Shown: positions 1 through 9,880, numbered from the stretch's first letter. The stretch: 64,000 bases of DNA from Ilyonectria destructans (GCA_020740775.1 JAHEWK010000049.1:1-64000), one strand, 5' to 3'. Numbers and translations: made by a program. The notes: generated by a model not told the origin, from the sequence alone.

Positions 1-43
1 GACACCCTGTAGCACACAAGCTTAGCTTAATTGAGACTCTTTG

Positions 44-293
44 CCTTTCGGTACGAAAGGTATTCTTAAGCTCCGGGATTTTCACCCCCAAAATTTGACC
101 CCCCTTGCAAAATTACCGCATTAAGCGATTACCCGATTTGGAAGCGCAACTGCACCTCTTGTTGGCCCGGATTAATACCACACCCGGGCCCCTCTAATGG
201 TCCTAATCCTCCCACTCCCATTCGGCATATGTAGATGAACTTTAAATCCCTCCCGCCGAGATCAAATGTAAAGAAGTCTCCTTTGGGAAGGAT
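44..293 (-). repeat. Dispersed repeat A, copy 1
   Basis: Reverse complement of the block at 10197-10399 and related to 19129-19449. One edge is a near-perfect hairpin (7-bp arms CCTTTCG/CGAAAGG around GTA, at 44-60); the other is a GGAAGGATT-like edge. Between them lie a conserved purine/pyrimidine-rich stretch and a stretch like AAGTCTCCTTTGGGAAGG. No coding capacity is seen. It is probably a non-autonomous mobile element or a fragment of one; no target duplication was found. Confidence 0.6.
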
Positions 294-444
294 TTTTCTG
301 TTAAGAATTATATAGGATTTATATAAGCTTTTAATTTATAATAATATTATTGCTCTTATTGTTTGTATTTTATAAGATTTCTGCTTCTGCTTAAGTTAGG
401 TAAAATCTATTATATTATATTGGATTTTTAATATATAATATATA

Positions 445-883
445 TAACGTACATGATAAGCGAGTCGGAAATACAAGCGAGTCGGAAATTGAGATTTACA
501 CCTTAAATCGCGATTTTGAGAAAATTCTTACATATTCAAACTGAACTCAAAACAGCTCAGAGCTGAGAATTAGGTTGTCTAGTTAATGAATCATATCAAA
601 TCTCTTTTCTGAAGTTTTCGTATTTTTGTTTATTGAGATATTAAGAAAAAGCTTGTTCGCACTGTCTTTTTCATCACTTTCATGTATAACGGGCTAAATA
701 AATTGACTAAAATTCTTAGGAAAATACTATATTGTGACTTTTTGTCTAAAGAGTATCTATTGCGTTTTTAGGAGTTTTCCTGTTGAATTTCCCGTTTTTA
801 AAAAATTGGAAGTTTTATCATTAAGCTGTACAGTATCAATTTCCGACTCACTTGTATTTCCGACTCGCTTATCATGTACGTTA
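445..883. mobile_element. MITE with 48-bp terminal inverted repeats, TA-flanked
   Basis: The first 48 bases (445-492) are repeated in inverted orientation at 836-883 with one mismatch. Both ends are flanked by TA (443-444 and 884-885), the target duplication of the Tc1/mariner-pogo superfamily. Each arm contains AAGCGAGTCGGAAAT twice in tandem, at 457-471 and 474-488. The 340-bp interior is AT-rich with no ORF, so this is a non-autonomous element. A sequence at 32488 matches the outer 24 bases of the arm. Confidence 0.85.
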
Positions 884-1209
884 TAGAAAATAGGGGATTA
901 ATCTTTTCTTAAAATCGCTTTATTAATTTTCTTTATACCCTTCGGAATATCTAGTAGCTACTTAGTGGAGATTTTAGTCTTTAGTGGATGTTTAGTACTA
1001 TAAACCCTGCTTTAGATGTTATTATTGTTATAAAATACAAACTGAATATTCCGGGTGGGGGATATTATTATTTCCTGTATAAAAGAGCCAGAATAACAAG
1101 AGTAATAGAAGTAGAATAATAAGAATGTAATAGGGAATAGGAGGAGGAGCAGGAGAGCAGTAAGTGAGTATCGAGCTGTAACCGACCTAAGAAAAGGACT
1201 ATACCTAAG
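884..1209. other. AT-rich spacer, no gene seen
   Basis: No coding signal or recognisable repeat apart from AT-rich decayed sequence. The solo LTR at 1210 was inserted at its right edge. Confidence 0.5.
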
Positions 1210-1389
1210 TGTCAGATACGTTAGAGGCGAAAGTTGCCACCTATTGCCGCCTATTGCCACGAGGCTTAGCAATCAAGCTTCTAGCTGATTCTATACAGAA
1301 GAGAAAGGGTATATAAAGCTTGCCCTGAAACCTCAAGACATAGGGGCAGGAGAGAGAACACACACAATTTTTCACCCTAATATTTGACA
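1210..1389 (+). repeat. Solo LTR, copia-2 family
   Basis: Begins TGTCAGATACG and ends ATATTTGACA, and matches the 174-bp LTRs of the complete copia at 47518-52565. It is flanked by a perfect 5-bp duplication CTAAG (1205-1209 and 1390-1394). It contains the TATA-like TATATAAAGCTTGC core. The internal region was lost by LTR-LTR recombination. Confidence 0.92.
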
Positions 1390-1488
1390 CTAAGATGGCT
1401 GGTATTATAATTAAGGCAATTTAGGTCCTGAAATAACTCCTATAATAGGGTTATATATTGAAAACTCAATCTAATATAATATATATAA

Positions 1489-1619
1489 TAAGTAAGTAAA
1501 ATAGATAAGTAAAATAGATAAGTAAGTAAAATAGATAAGTAAGTAAAATAGATAAGTAAGTAAAATAGATAAGTAAGTAAAATAGATAAGTAAGTAAAAT
1601 AGATAAGTAAGTAAAATAA
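1489..1619. repeat. 17-bp minisatellite
   Basis: About seven tandem units of AAGTAAGTAAAATAGAT, one of them shortened. Purely AT-rich apart from the G of each unit. No coding role is supported. Confidence 0.9.
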
Positions 1620-1879
1620 AAATCCCAACCTATAGAACTAAAATTATAATAAAAATACTATAAACTATTTAATTAATTAAAACTACTTACTATACTCTTC
1701 TCCAGATATCTTAATAACTACCTAATAAATTCTTATATTATAGCCGGACTTACTGCAGACACTATAATACCAAACTTTCAGTTATACTAACCTTTCTCAA
1801 CTACTACTCCTTAATAATTCAGCTACTATCTGTATATTAACCTCTATTTAATTAATTGCCTGCCTTTCTTCCTCTACTG

Positions 1880-2066
1880 TGTGAACGGCCTCTAGTAACT
1901 GTATTCCAGCTATCTAGTCCAGGGTGTTATTTACATCAAAGATGAAGAAGAAAGAAAGAAGTTCCCAAGTGCCCCTGAGCTGTGGAACGATTTCCCGTCC
2001 CTGGCGCGCACGAGCCTCGTACGTCTTGCGGCACAGCCGCAAGGATATAGGCCCTGGCCCGTGACA
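1880..2066 (+). repeat. Solo LTR, family TGTGAACGG..CCGTGACA
   Basis: 187 bp starting TGTGAACGGCC and ending GGCCCGTGACA, with a perfect 5-bp target duplication TACTG on both sides (1875-1879, 2067-2071). The same LTR occurs at 10010-10196, and interrupted at 43934-45311. No internal domain of this family is present in the window. Confidence 0.92.
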
Positions 2067-2436
2067 TACTGTTATTACCCCTCTCTTCTGTAGTTGGGTT
2101 CTTTTTGCCCTCTAGCACCAGCTTAATATCTTATTTACCTCTTAAAGGTCTTTAACTTCAGCCCTCAATAAGGTATTCTTATATATTATTACCTTAGTAC
2201 CCTTAGTAAGAGACTTTAGGGCTCTTAGGATTAACTCTAGAGAGCTGCTTTAATACCTTCTGATTTATCTTTTAAGATATTCAGACTGAGATCCAGCCTT
2301 AAGTATAGTCATTAGGGTTCTTAATACCTAAGGGGTTAATAGTTTAGCTGCCTTCTTAACTGGCATTAGTATCTATATGTCACAGGCTGAAGCCTTAGTA
2401 AGGGTTCCGGCTGTGCTGGAACCCGGCCCTCGCCGG
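2067..2436. other. AT-rich spacer, no gene seen
   Basis: TA-rich, stop-laden sequence without recognisable coding or repeat content. The right end (2396-2436) becomes GC-rich and hosts the next solo LTR. Confidence 0.5.
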
Positions 2437-2633
2437 TGTAACGGTCTCAAGGTAGTGTATTGCAACTAGCTAGGCCACTCTACAGAGTATACCAAACTTA
2501 AGGAAAGAAGAAGAAGAGAAAGAGAGTAGAGGAGGTCCATCCATAAATATACTCGTCATGGTGGCTTAAAGGTAAAAGTGGGCCACGAAAGGCCGAGGGT
2601 TCCTGAGGCCACCTACGGGCACAGCCCGTTACA
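2437..2633 (+). repeat. Solo LTR, family TGTAACGG..CCGTTACA
   Basis: 197 bp with inverted ends TGTAACGG / CCGTTACA and a perfect 5-bp duplication GCCGG (2432-2436, 2634-2638). Seen once in full. The host sequence is GC-rich and continues on both sides, and may itself be part of an older repeat. Confidence 0.85.
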
Positions 2634-3367
2634 GCCGGGGCTCCACTGAGACCCCGGCGATTTCCCTCGGACCGGGATTTAGCCAAGCTTAGCGCTCTCG
2701 CGAGCATACTCCTTTCTTAGCTGCTAGAGGCCAAGGACTTCCCTTCTTCCTTCTTGCTCTTTAGCTTTAGATAGACAATTCCACGGCAACAGCTTGTTGA
2801 ATAAACTCCTGTCCAGCCCTTCACACTATAGCTGTATATTAAGCTTTAAGATTATATTTTTAGGGTTAAGAGGAATAAACCCAACTTCTTTAAAAGCCCC
2901 CCTAATATTTCTTTCTATTATAGTAGTCTTATATACAGTATAGAAGGCTGAAAAGAACTTAGTCTTTAAAATATTGTGATGGTGCTGACAGGCACTCTGG
3001 GGTTTAATGACAGTAGGTCTAGCCTGCTGGACTAGGTACTACTTAAAGGACTGCCTCTTCCTAGTAGTTGGAGAGGCATGCTTTTTCCCTTCTTCAATTC
3101 GAACTTTTTCGAGACGCTCATTATTCCTTTGCCCCTAGACCAAGCTGTCGCAGCAGCTCTTATCCCTTCCTTGTTGTTCCTTTTTACCTTATTGCACTCA
3201 GGTGCATTTGATCAAGTGCCTGTCTTCCCTTTCACCCAACGCCCTCAGCCGGTCTTAGCAGTTGGACCTCCTCCCTGCCCCAACTACAGGGTAGTCTCGA
3301 TCTTTGCTGTCGCAGGCCCAGTCTGCACTAAGTGCATCTCCCACCAACAAAATATACTGACTGGTAA
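2634..3367. other. Spacer without recognised gene
   Basis: The left part is continuous with the GC-rich host of the preceding LTR, then the sequence is AT-rich. An open frame at 3078-3422 (+) has no recognisable domain and runs into an LTR fragment, so I do not call it a gene. Confidence 0.4.
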
Positions 3368-3517
3368 TGTCAAATATTGGGGTGAAAAATTGTGTAGTCT
3401 CTGTGCTGCTCCCATGTCTTGAGGTTTCAGAGCAAGCTTTATATACCCTTTCTCTTCTATATAGAATCAGCTAGAAGCTGATTGCTAAGCCTCGTAGCAA
3501 TAGGTGGCAATAGGTGG
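3368..3517 (-). repeat. Truncated copia-2-family LTR
   Basis: Matches the + strand of the LTR at 47518-47691 from its TGTCAAATATT end through the AATAGGTGG repeats, then stops before the terminal ~25 bases. The next 23 bases begin TGTTACGGCTCG and abut copia-1, so the end was lost in a rearrangement. Confidence 0.8.
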
Positions 3518-3540
3518 TGTTACGGCTCGTACAGTGTTAC

Positions 3541-3716
3541 TGTTGAATTGGAGGCATGGAACACCAGGGCTCCAGGATGTCACGTGTAGAATAGGGAGGC
3601 CCTCGGGCCCCACTTATAGGCCCGGAGTGTAGTCCAAAGCAGACAGCCCCTGAGAACAGATACACAATACACACACATGTTCAAGGTCATCAAATGGTCA
3701 CATAAGCAATCCAACA
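3541..3716 (+). repeat. copia-1 5' LTR
   Basis: Begins TGTTGAATTGG and ends AATCCAACA. It is 175/176 identical to 8830-9005. The sequence just downstream (ATTAACAGTCAG) is where the primer-binding site should lie. Confidence 0.95.
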
Positions 3717-3804
3717 ATTAACAGTCAGATACGCGCTATATGCCCTTACCACTCGCACACCTCTCCCCCCCGGATCGCTGACTATTCGCCGAGCATTCGG
3801 CGCG

Positions 3805-4980
3805 ATGACGACTATCAAGCTCGCTACAAGCGATGACTGGATCCCTTGGTTCTCAGCCCTTAAGACAAAAGCCCTGAACCAAGACCTCTGGGAATACCTC
3901 GACCCAGAAAAGACGAACAAGCCCAAGCTACACCTTATAAAGCCGACCCCTCCAGCAATTACAGACTTTCGCAAGCGAAAAGGGGCCGCTACGAGCGCGA
4001 CTACGGAGTCTCTGACCCCTAGCTCCACATCGACCGACACGATCATCGCGGCCGCCGGTACGGAGACCGATTCGGAGGACCCTCGCCTAGCAATCGGCGA
4101 GGATTCGGCCCTTCGAGCGTCAGACGTGACAGACCTCACAGAGAAAGGGCTCTCAACCTATAACGCAATGTGGGCCAACTACGAATACCGCAAGAGGCAG
4201 TATAAGGAGACGAAGAAGAGCCTAGACGTCATCCAAGACTGGATCAAAGAGAGCATCTCAGTTCCTCTTTATCAACAGAACTGCCGAGCCGACGACTCCC
4301 TAGCCGACTGGGTACAGGCTCTACAGACCAAGTTTGCGTACGCCTACGACGAAAGGGTCCAGAGGGCTCGCCGAACCCTCCGCGAACTCCTAGCGAAACC
4401 ACTCCAACATCACATAACGACATATAAGGCAACTGGCGAGTGGCTCGCTCTCTGGGAAATCGCGATCGAAGAGGCCCAGACTGTCAAGCTACAAGAAGCA
4501 ACAGAGGCAAGCCAGTGGTTTAAAGACCTAGTCAGGGCCCTCAGAGGCACACCTCTTGAGTCATGGATCAACGCGTATGACGCCTCAAAGACAGACAGTG
4601 CGATCGAGAACACCCTCTCAGTCCAGGCAGTTACGGCGGCTATTCGCCGAGTGATCGCAGACAGCCCGGACCTTCCGCAACGCAGAAAGGTTGCTCCCGG
4701 AGCATTCCACGTTCCTCAGGGCCACGCCGGCGGGTCCTCGGCGAGAGGCCGCGGAAAGAGAAGGGAACGAAGTGATACTAATATTTTAGATATGAAATGC
4801 CCTGCCTGTCTAAGCCGCAGGCACCCTCTCCCGAAGTGCTACTACGCTTTCCCTGCCTTACGCTATAGCGGCTGGAGACCAAACGAGGCCGCAGAAGCGA
4901 TGGTAAAGGAACGTATTGATAGCAATATCGACGGGGTTGCGGACCGAATTCGGCAGCTTACCCTAACCGACTCACAATGA
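3805..4980 (+). CDS. gag: copia-1 Gag (capsid/nucleocapsid)
   Basis: 391 codons from ATG 3805 to TGA 4978-4980. Gag forms the virus-like particle that packages element RNA in the cytoplasm. The N-terminal half is hydrophilic and probably the capsid region; near the C-terminus is a canonical zinc knuckle C-x2-C-x4-H-x4-C (C332, C335, H340, C345). The frame stays open beyond the stop straight into protease, and the stop context is CAA-TGA-C, so some ribosomes may read through to make Gag-Pol. Ty1 solves the same problem by +1 frameshifting; readthrough here is an inference. Confidence 0.9.
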   Translation: MTTIKLATSDDWIPWFSALKTKALNQDLWEYLDPEKTNKPKLHLIKPTPPAITDFRKRKGAATSATTESLTPSSTSTDTIIAAAGTETDSEDPRLAIGEDSALRASDVTDLTEKGLSTYNAMWANYEYRKRQYKETKKSLDVIQDWIKESISVPLYQQNCRADDSLADWVQALQTKFAYAYDERVQRARRTLRELLAKPLQHHITTYKATGEWLALWEIAIEEAQTVKLQEATEASQWFKDLVRALRGTPLESWINAYDASKTDSAIENTLSVQAVTAAIRRVIADSPDLPQRRKVAPGAFHVPQGHAGGSSARGRGKRRERSDTNILDMKCPACLSRRHPLPKCYYAFPALRYSGWRPNEAAEAMVKERIDSNIDGVADRIRQLTLTDSQ

Positions 4981-6810
4981 CGCCACATCTTAAGCTTCTG
5001 TCGGGGAAAGGCACGAGCGAACGCGTGCCTAATGGTCGCCGAGACCTATCCGCTACGGCGGAGTTACCTCCTCGACTCAGGGGCGTCAATCCACATCTTC
5101 AGAGATACCAAACGAATGCATAACCTCAGAGCCGCTCCGATAGGAGACTTCCTGTGGTCAGGAACGGAGCCGGTCCCAATTGACGGCTACGGTGATGCTA
5201 CGATAACCCTACGAGCCGCCGACGGTTCGCTGACTTCTCTCCGACTGTTTAACGTTGCGTACTGCAGGGCCCTGACTTCGAACCTAGTATCCTTTTCACA
5301 GCTAAGGAAACGGGGGTTCTGGTGGGACACAAGACCAGGCAATAACTGCCTACGCAGGGCTGATGGCAGCCACCTTGGAGAGATCGAAGAGCTCTACGGG
5401 CAGCAAGTCCTCGAATACATCGACACAGACGACGAGGAGGCGCCGGCGCCTCGGGCACTACTCGCCGACTGTCCGCCGGCTTCACGCCGTACCCGGAAAT
5501 ACACATCGTGGACCCAACGGAAGCCCCTCCGAGGGGATTCCCGCATGTGGCACCAGCGACTCGGTCACCCGGGCCCGGATGTCCTCAGGCATCTCACGAA
5601 CGCAGCTCGGGGCGTCAGCCTGAGGCTAGACGACCCTCAAGGCCCCGAAAGGATCACCACGGTCGACTGTGACGCCTGTGGTGTTGCAAAGGCTCGCCGA
5701 GTGGTCCGTCGAGCCCCGCGAGAAGCCAATACAAGGGCGGCACCTGGAGAGCGAATTGCCCTCGACTTCCACCCAATGGAGACTGGCTACGGAGGCTACA
5801 CATCCGTGTGGATCATGGTAGACCGGGCCTCCGGGCATGCATGGGACTACTACGCAACCGACCGGTCAACGCCCACGATTCGGACTGCTCTCATGACGTT
5901 CATTAAGATGATGGAGGTGCAATACGGCGCTACGGTTAAGGTCTTCGAATGTGATAACGAGCTCTCGACGATCCACCGCCGAGTAGCCGCCGAAATAGAG
6001 ACGATGGGTATCAGATGTGAGCCATCAGCGCCGAACACTCAAGCCCAGAACGGGGGCGCGGAGCGTGTTGCTGCAGTCATCGTGGAGAAAAGCCGCACAA
6101 TGCGGGCAGCAGCTAAGCTTCCGGCATACCTCTGGCCGGAGACGATTAAGGCAGCTACCTATCTCTACAACCGCTCGCCGAGTGCTCGCCGGGGGTGGAA
6201 GTCTCCCTATGAAATATTTCACTCACGATACCGTACCGATGGCACGGCGAAACCTGATCTATCTCACCTGAGATCGTACGGCTGCAAGGCCTTCACACTG
6301 ACTGCAGATGCACAACTCCGACGCAACCGCCTTCAAAGGCAGGCCCCGCGAGCCTGGATCGGGTTCCTAGTCGGCTACACATCAAGTAATTCCTTCCGCA
6401 TCTGGAATCCGCTGTCAAAGGAAGTAGTCACATCACGGGATATAACATTTAATGAACGGCAGCTATTCGACGGGCGTTTGGAGACCCTTCGGGATGATTT
6501 ACTAAAGGAAGACTTAGAAGCTATTGAGAAACGTATTCGAGAGCTGCTCGCAGCAACAGAGCCGCCTCCAGCGTGGTCTTCACAACTACCTGACGAGGAA
6601 CCAGATGAGATTTTGCCAGGCTCTAGTAGCCTAGAACAGGAGAATGCCGGTGATAGGCCCGCGAATTCTACGATAACGCCCGCTGTGCACGGCGATAGGA
6701 ACCGAGTTCCCCGCGAGAGCCCGCCGAGCAGGATACCTATACTACCTCCAAGTTTGAGGTTCTTCCCACGCCTCCAGATTCACCCCCATCAGCCTTCTTC
6801 CACGCCTTAG
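4981..6810 (+). CDS. pol: copia-1 Pol, part 1: protease and integrase
   Basis: This frame continues directly from gag after the UGA at 4978; the first ATG is at 5032. The order is: aspartic protease with LLDSGAS, GAG-pre-integrase WHQRLGHPG, then the integrase core with its D, D, E residues in IALDFH, FECDNE and AQNGGAER. The HHCC zinc finger includes CDACG. The frame closes at TAG 6808-6810 in the linker before reverse transcriptase. In the next frame the linker reads on as a TPPDSPPSAFF-like stretch matching copia-2, so about one base has been lost or gained between roughly 6699 and 6750. It is probably a mutation rather than programmed shifting, because copia-2 has an unbroken pol. Confidence 0.9.
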   Translation, partial: RHILSFCRGKARANACLMVAETYPLRRSYLLDSGASIHIFRDTKRMHNLRAAPIGDFLWSGTEPVPIDGYGDATITLRAADGSLTSLRLFNVAYCRALTSNLVSFSQLRKRGFWWDTRPGNNCLRRADGSHLGEIEELYGQQVLEYIDTDDEEAPAPRALLADCPPASRRTRKYTSWTQRKPLRGDSRMWHQRLGHPGPDVLRHLTNAARGVSLRLDDPQGPERITTVDCDACGVAKARRVVRRAPREANTRAAPGERIALDFHPMETGYGGYTSVWIMVDRASGHAWDYYATDRSTPTIRTALMTFIKMMEVQYGATVKVFECDNELSTIHRRVAAEIETMGIRCEPSAPNTQAQNGGAERVAAVIVEKSRTMRAAAKLPAYLWPETIKAATYLYNRSPSARRGWKSPYEIFHSRYRTDGTAKPDLSHLRSYGCKAFTLTADAQLRRNRLQRQAPRAWIGFLVGYTSSNSFRIWNPLSKEVVTSRDITFNERQLFDGRLETLRDDLLKEDLEAIEKRIRELLAATEPPPAWSSQLPDEEPDEILPGSSSLEQENAGDRPANSTITPAVHGDRNRVPRESPPSRIPILPPSLRFFPRLQIHPHQPSSTP

Positions 6811-8822
6811 CTGCTTGCCTAGACGTGGAGGGGCGGGGGCGGCCGGATGGTGATGATACCGGAGGAACAAAGCTAGCGAAGGCTCGCCGAGTCGTCCCCG
6901 AAAGGGTGACGCCAAGGACGTCTTTCAAGGCCGCGTTCCTAGCGGGCAGCCTGCAAGGGCCAAAGCATCGCAGACGCTCCTATCAGACTAAGGAAGGTAG
7001 CCTGGCCAGCTCCTTACCGAAGCTAGTAGGGGGAAGCTCAACTCGCCCTCTCGACCGCGCACATGATGATACTTACACGTGTGGAGGGGAAAAACCCCTT
7101 GCGGAAAGGCCACTGGCCGGAACGCCGTGGCGTTTGTTGGAGCGGCTTCCCAGCTCTCATGCTCAGATAGATGAACATCCGTATAGAGACCAGCTAATCG
7201 CAGCCGAAACCTCCCACTTGCGGAGCCATAAGGAAGCAAGCTCGTGGGTCGAAGTCGCTAAGGCAGCGGCAGGCAGTCGCCGAGTACTCGGCTGTCACTG
7301 GGTATACACATACAAGCTGGATAAACACGGCCGCTTCGTTAAGATCAAGGCACGGTTGGTAATCCGTGGCGATCAGCAGCCGAAGGACGAGCGAGACACC
7401 TATGCAGCTACCTTAGCCGGGATGTCATTTCGAACGCTCGTAGCCCTAGCTAACCGCTTTGACTATGAGATGTTGCAATATGATGCAGTCAATGCCTTTG
7501 TACATGCCGACCTTGACGAAGATATCTATATGGAAATGCCAACTGGATACCGAAAACCCGGTGTTATCCTCAAGCTTCGTAAGGCTCTGTATGGCCTTAG
7601 ACGGTCACCTCTCTTATGGCAACAACACTTCGAGAAAGGCCTGCTTTCGCTAGGCTTTCGGCGAGTACCCGGAGAGGACTGCTGCTGGCTGCACGGAGAG
7701 ATTATCTTCTTCTTCTATGTGGATGACTGCGTCCTCTGCTACCCAAAGACCCTAGAATACAAGGCAACTGAGCTGATCGAATCTCTCCAGAAACTCTATC
7801 ACATCGAGGGAGGAAAGCCTCTGCACTGGTTCCTAGGTATCGAAGTTATCCGTGACCGAGCAACCCGACGGCTGTGGCTTTCCCAGTCAGTATACATCGA
7901 CAAGACACGTCGACTGCTCGCCGATTCCTCGCCGAATCCCAGGCATAAGACCCCAATGGCCCTTGAAGAGCTCCTTCCTACCAACTGCGAGACGACCCCA
8001 CAACTCATCAACCTATACCAACGGAAGGTCGGGACAATCATGTACGCTGCGGTCATGACTCGGCCAGATATCGCCTTTGCAGCTAGCAGACTAGCACGAT
8101 TCAACCAGAACCCAGGCCCTAAGCATCACGAAGCTGCAGATCGGGTCCTCTGGTATCTCCTACGAACACGAGGTTTTTCCTTGCAATACGGAGCCGAGCC
8201 CGGCAGCGGAGACGACGGCCTTTCGGTGGCGTCTGATGCTAGTTTCGCAGACAATTCGCTGGACCGTCGGAGCTCACAGGCTTTCGCAATGACCCTCTTC
8301 GGCGGGATGACCTCGTGGAGAGCCAACAAGCAAGATACAGTCACAACGTCAACAACAGAGGCAGAGTTACTAGCTCTCTCGCAAGCAGCTAAGGAGGCTC
8401 TCTTCGCAAGCCGTCTGATCTCATCCCTACATATCGACTTGAGATCACCGACTGCTCGGCGAGGAATCGCTCCTCCTTCGCAAGTGACTATTCAATGTGA
8501 CAACCAACAGACTATCCGGCTAGTCAAGGAGGAGCTCATCCAGCTCCGTACGAAACTACGGCATGCCGACATACATAACCACTGGCTTCGGCAGGAAGTC
8601 ACGCAAGGCCGGATCGATGTTATCTACACTCCGTCAGCCCAATTGCTTGCTGACGGCTTCACGAAGAGCCTTCCGCGGGAAAGCTTTGAGACCTTTATCA
8701 AACAGCTAAGGCTCGCCGATCTCTCAGTGAGACTGGCCCGAAACAGGAAGCAGGAATTGGAGGAAGAAAAGGAAGCCCTTGTGATCCCGGAGGTCAGCCC
8801 AAAGGCGATGCCTTCGAGCTGA
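6699..8822 (+). CDS. pol: copia-1 Pol, part 2: reverse transcriptase and RNase H
   Basis: Open from 6699 (after TAG 6696-6698) to TGA 8820-8822, in the frame displaced by one base from part 1. It contains the copia RT signatures YKLDKHGRF, KARLVIRGDQQ, QYDAVNAFVHAD, and the catalytic YVDD in FFFYVDDCV. RNase H follows with SDASFADN, TTSTTEAELL and DIHNHWLRQEV. The stop lies 7 bases before the 3' LTR; the GAAGGGGCG next to it is the likely polypurine tract. There is no ATG start of its own, so it needs fusion to part 1. It makes cDNA from the packaged RNA. Confidence 0.9.
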   Translation, partial: EPSSPREPAEQDTYTTSKFEVLPTPPDSPPSAFFHALAACLDVEGRGRPDGDDTGGTKLAKARRVVPERVTPRTSFKAAFLAGSLQGPKHRRRSYQTKEGSLASSLPKLVGGSSTRPLDRAHDDTYTCGGEKPLAERPLAGTPWRLLERLPSSHAQIDEHPYRDQLIAAETSHLRSHKEASSWVEVAKAAAGSRRVLGCHWVYTYKLDKHGRFVKIKARLVIRGDQQPKDERDTYAATLAGMSFRTLVALANRFDYEMLQYDAVNAFVHADLDEDIYMEMPTGYRKPGVILKLRKALYGLRRSPLLWQQHFEKGLLSLGFRRVPGEDCCWLHGEIIFFFYVDDCVLCYPKTLEYKATELIESLQKLYHIEGGKPLHWFLGIEVIRDRATRRLWLSQSVYIDKTRRLLADSSPNPRHKTPMALEELLPTNCETTPQLINLYQRKVGTIMYAAVMTRPDIAFAASRLARFNQNPGPKHHEAADRVLWYLLRTRGFSLQYGAEPGSGDDGLSVASDASFADNSLDRRSSQAFAMTLFGGMTSWRANKQDTVTTSTTEAELLALSQAAKEALFASRLISSLHIDLRSPTARRGIAPPSQVTIQCDNQQTIRLVKEELIQLRTKLRHADIHNHWLRQEVTQGRIDVIYTPSAQLLADGFTKSLPRESFETFIKQLRLADLSVRLARNRKQELEEEKEALVIPEVSPKAMPSS

Positions 8823-8829
8823 AGGGGCG

Positions 8830-9005
8830 TGTTGAATTGGAGGCATGGAACACCAGGGCTCCAGGATGTCACGTGTAGAATAGGGAGGCCCTCGGGCCCC
8901 ACTTATAGGCCCGGAGTGTAGTCCAAAGCAGACAGCCCCTGAGAACAGATACAAAATACACACACATGTTCAAGGTCATCAAATGGTCACATAAGCAATC
9001 CAACA
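8830..9005 (+). repeat. copia-1 3' LTR
   Basis: One mismatch to 3541-3716. The flank GCATG does not duplicate the left flank. Confidence 0.95.
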
Positions 9006-9023
9006 GCATGGTCCAATCTAACA
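9006..9023 (-). repeat. 18-bp LTR stub abutting copia-1
   Basis: Reverse complement of the start TGTTAGATTGGACCATGC of the LTR family at 46436-46662. Copia-1 therefore lies inside or next to a deleted LTR of that family. Confidence 0.65.
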
Positions 9024-9147
9024 ATTTCCAGCACCTAACTAACCAGGTCAATCCAGCCATCTAGAATAGATCTGTGCAGGACGTTAAAACAAGATCTAGT
9101 TTTGAATATAGCAAAGATCAGTTCCATTGCGCCCTAGAGGGCAGCTA

Positions 9148-9748
9148 TCTACATGTCTATTCTCTAACTACTATAGAAGAAAGAACCTCTTTGTTGCGTC
9201 CTTCGGCCGCTGGCACGTACTCCTGTAGTTCTTCCAGTTCCCAGAACAGATGGCTGGCTGCGTGTCTGGCGCTGGGATGAGGGATTGGCCTGGCTACTAG
9301 CCTGGCTGCTGGCCTGTTGGCTCGCTTCCAGTGCAAGCCTGGCAAGCGTCGACTTGTTCTGGCACCTTGGTGGTCGACCTCGCTTACGCCCTATCACCTC
9401 AGTGGTTGGCTTACTGGCTGGCGGGGTATTGGGCTGGGTATTAGGCTGGAAGCTCGATCGCTCGAGCTAGGAGGAGATTCGGATTGGGACATAATGAAGG
9501 TCTTTATCGTCAAGGGCTGGGAGACTGCCAATGGATAGCTATCTGATGGAGAGCTAGATCGCGCGTCAGTTACTAAGGGATGATTTTGGACAGCTAAACT
9601 CTAGGTACAAATTAGAGTGTCGGCAGAACCGAGATGTACTAACAAAAGAGGGTCCTATCCAATCAGATGTCATAAAAGTCATGCCCGTGTAAGAGTCATG
9701 CCCGTGTATCAAAAATGTCATGCCCGTATATCAATTCCCAAAATTATA
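9148..9748 (-). pseudogene. Internally deleted MULE copy
   Basis: Right end 9671-9748 matches the terminal repeat of the MULE at 57448-61132, with three GTCATGCCCGT-type units ending in ATCAATTCCC. Reading leftward on the minus strand, ATG at 9492 starts a peptide like that element's N-terminus (SQSESPP versus THSESPS). After about 20 codons the sequence jumps to the C-terminal tail with the AT-hook GRKRGRP, NKSTLARL and GVRASGRRTQ, ending near 9157. The start and tail are in different frames, so no protein results. The other terminal repeat is missing. Confidence 0.8.
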
Positions 9749-9880
9749 TAAGCTATTCAATCTAGAGGAAGAGATTCTTATTTACTTTATTCTTAACTTA
9801 GATTTATAAGGATTTTCCCTCTAATTGTATAGTATAAAAGAAATAGCTGATTAATTACTTGCCGACTGTAATATATTACC

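Larger units (their letters stand above)
3541..9005 (+). mobile_element. Ty1/copia retrotransposon copia-1, complete with two LTRs
   Basis: Two 176-bp LTRs (3541-3716, 8830-9005) differ at one position (C versus A at 3664/8953) and bracket gag and pol in copia order: protease, integrase, reverse transcriptase, RNase H. The 5-bp flanks do not match (GTTAC, GCATG), and both neighbours are truncated LTRs of other families, so the element lies at a rearranged junction. Gag and pol share a frame separated by a UGA. Pol is broken once by a frameshift near 6699-6750. The body is GC-richer than its surroundings and carries an over-represented TCGCCGA motif. Confidence 0.95.

Noticed and set aside
1489..1619. 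Possible CRISPR-like array
   Set aside because: Units are contiguous 17-mers without spacers; this is a simple minisatellite, and the genome is eukaryotic.
3078..3422. 114-codon plus-strand ORF before copia-1
   Set aside because: It overlaps an LTR fragment at its 3' end, has no recognisable domain, and its composition is like the surrounding non-coding sequence.
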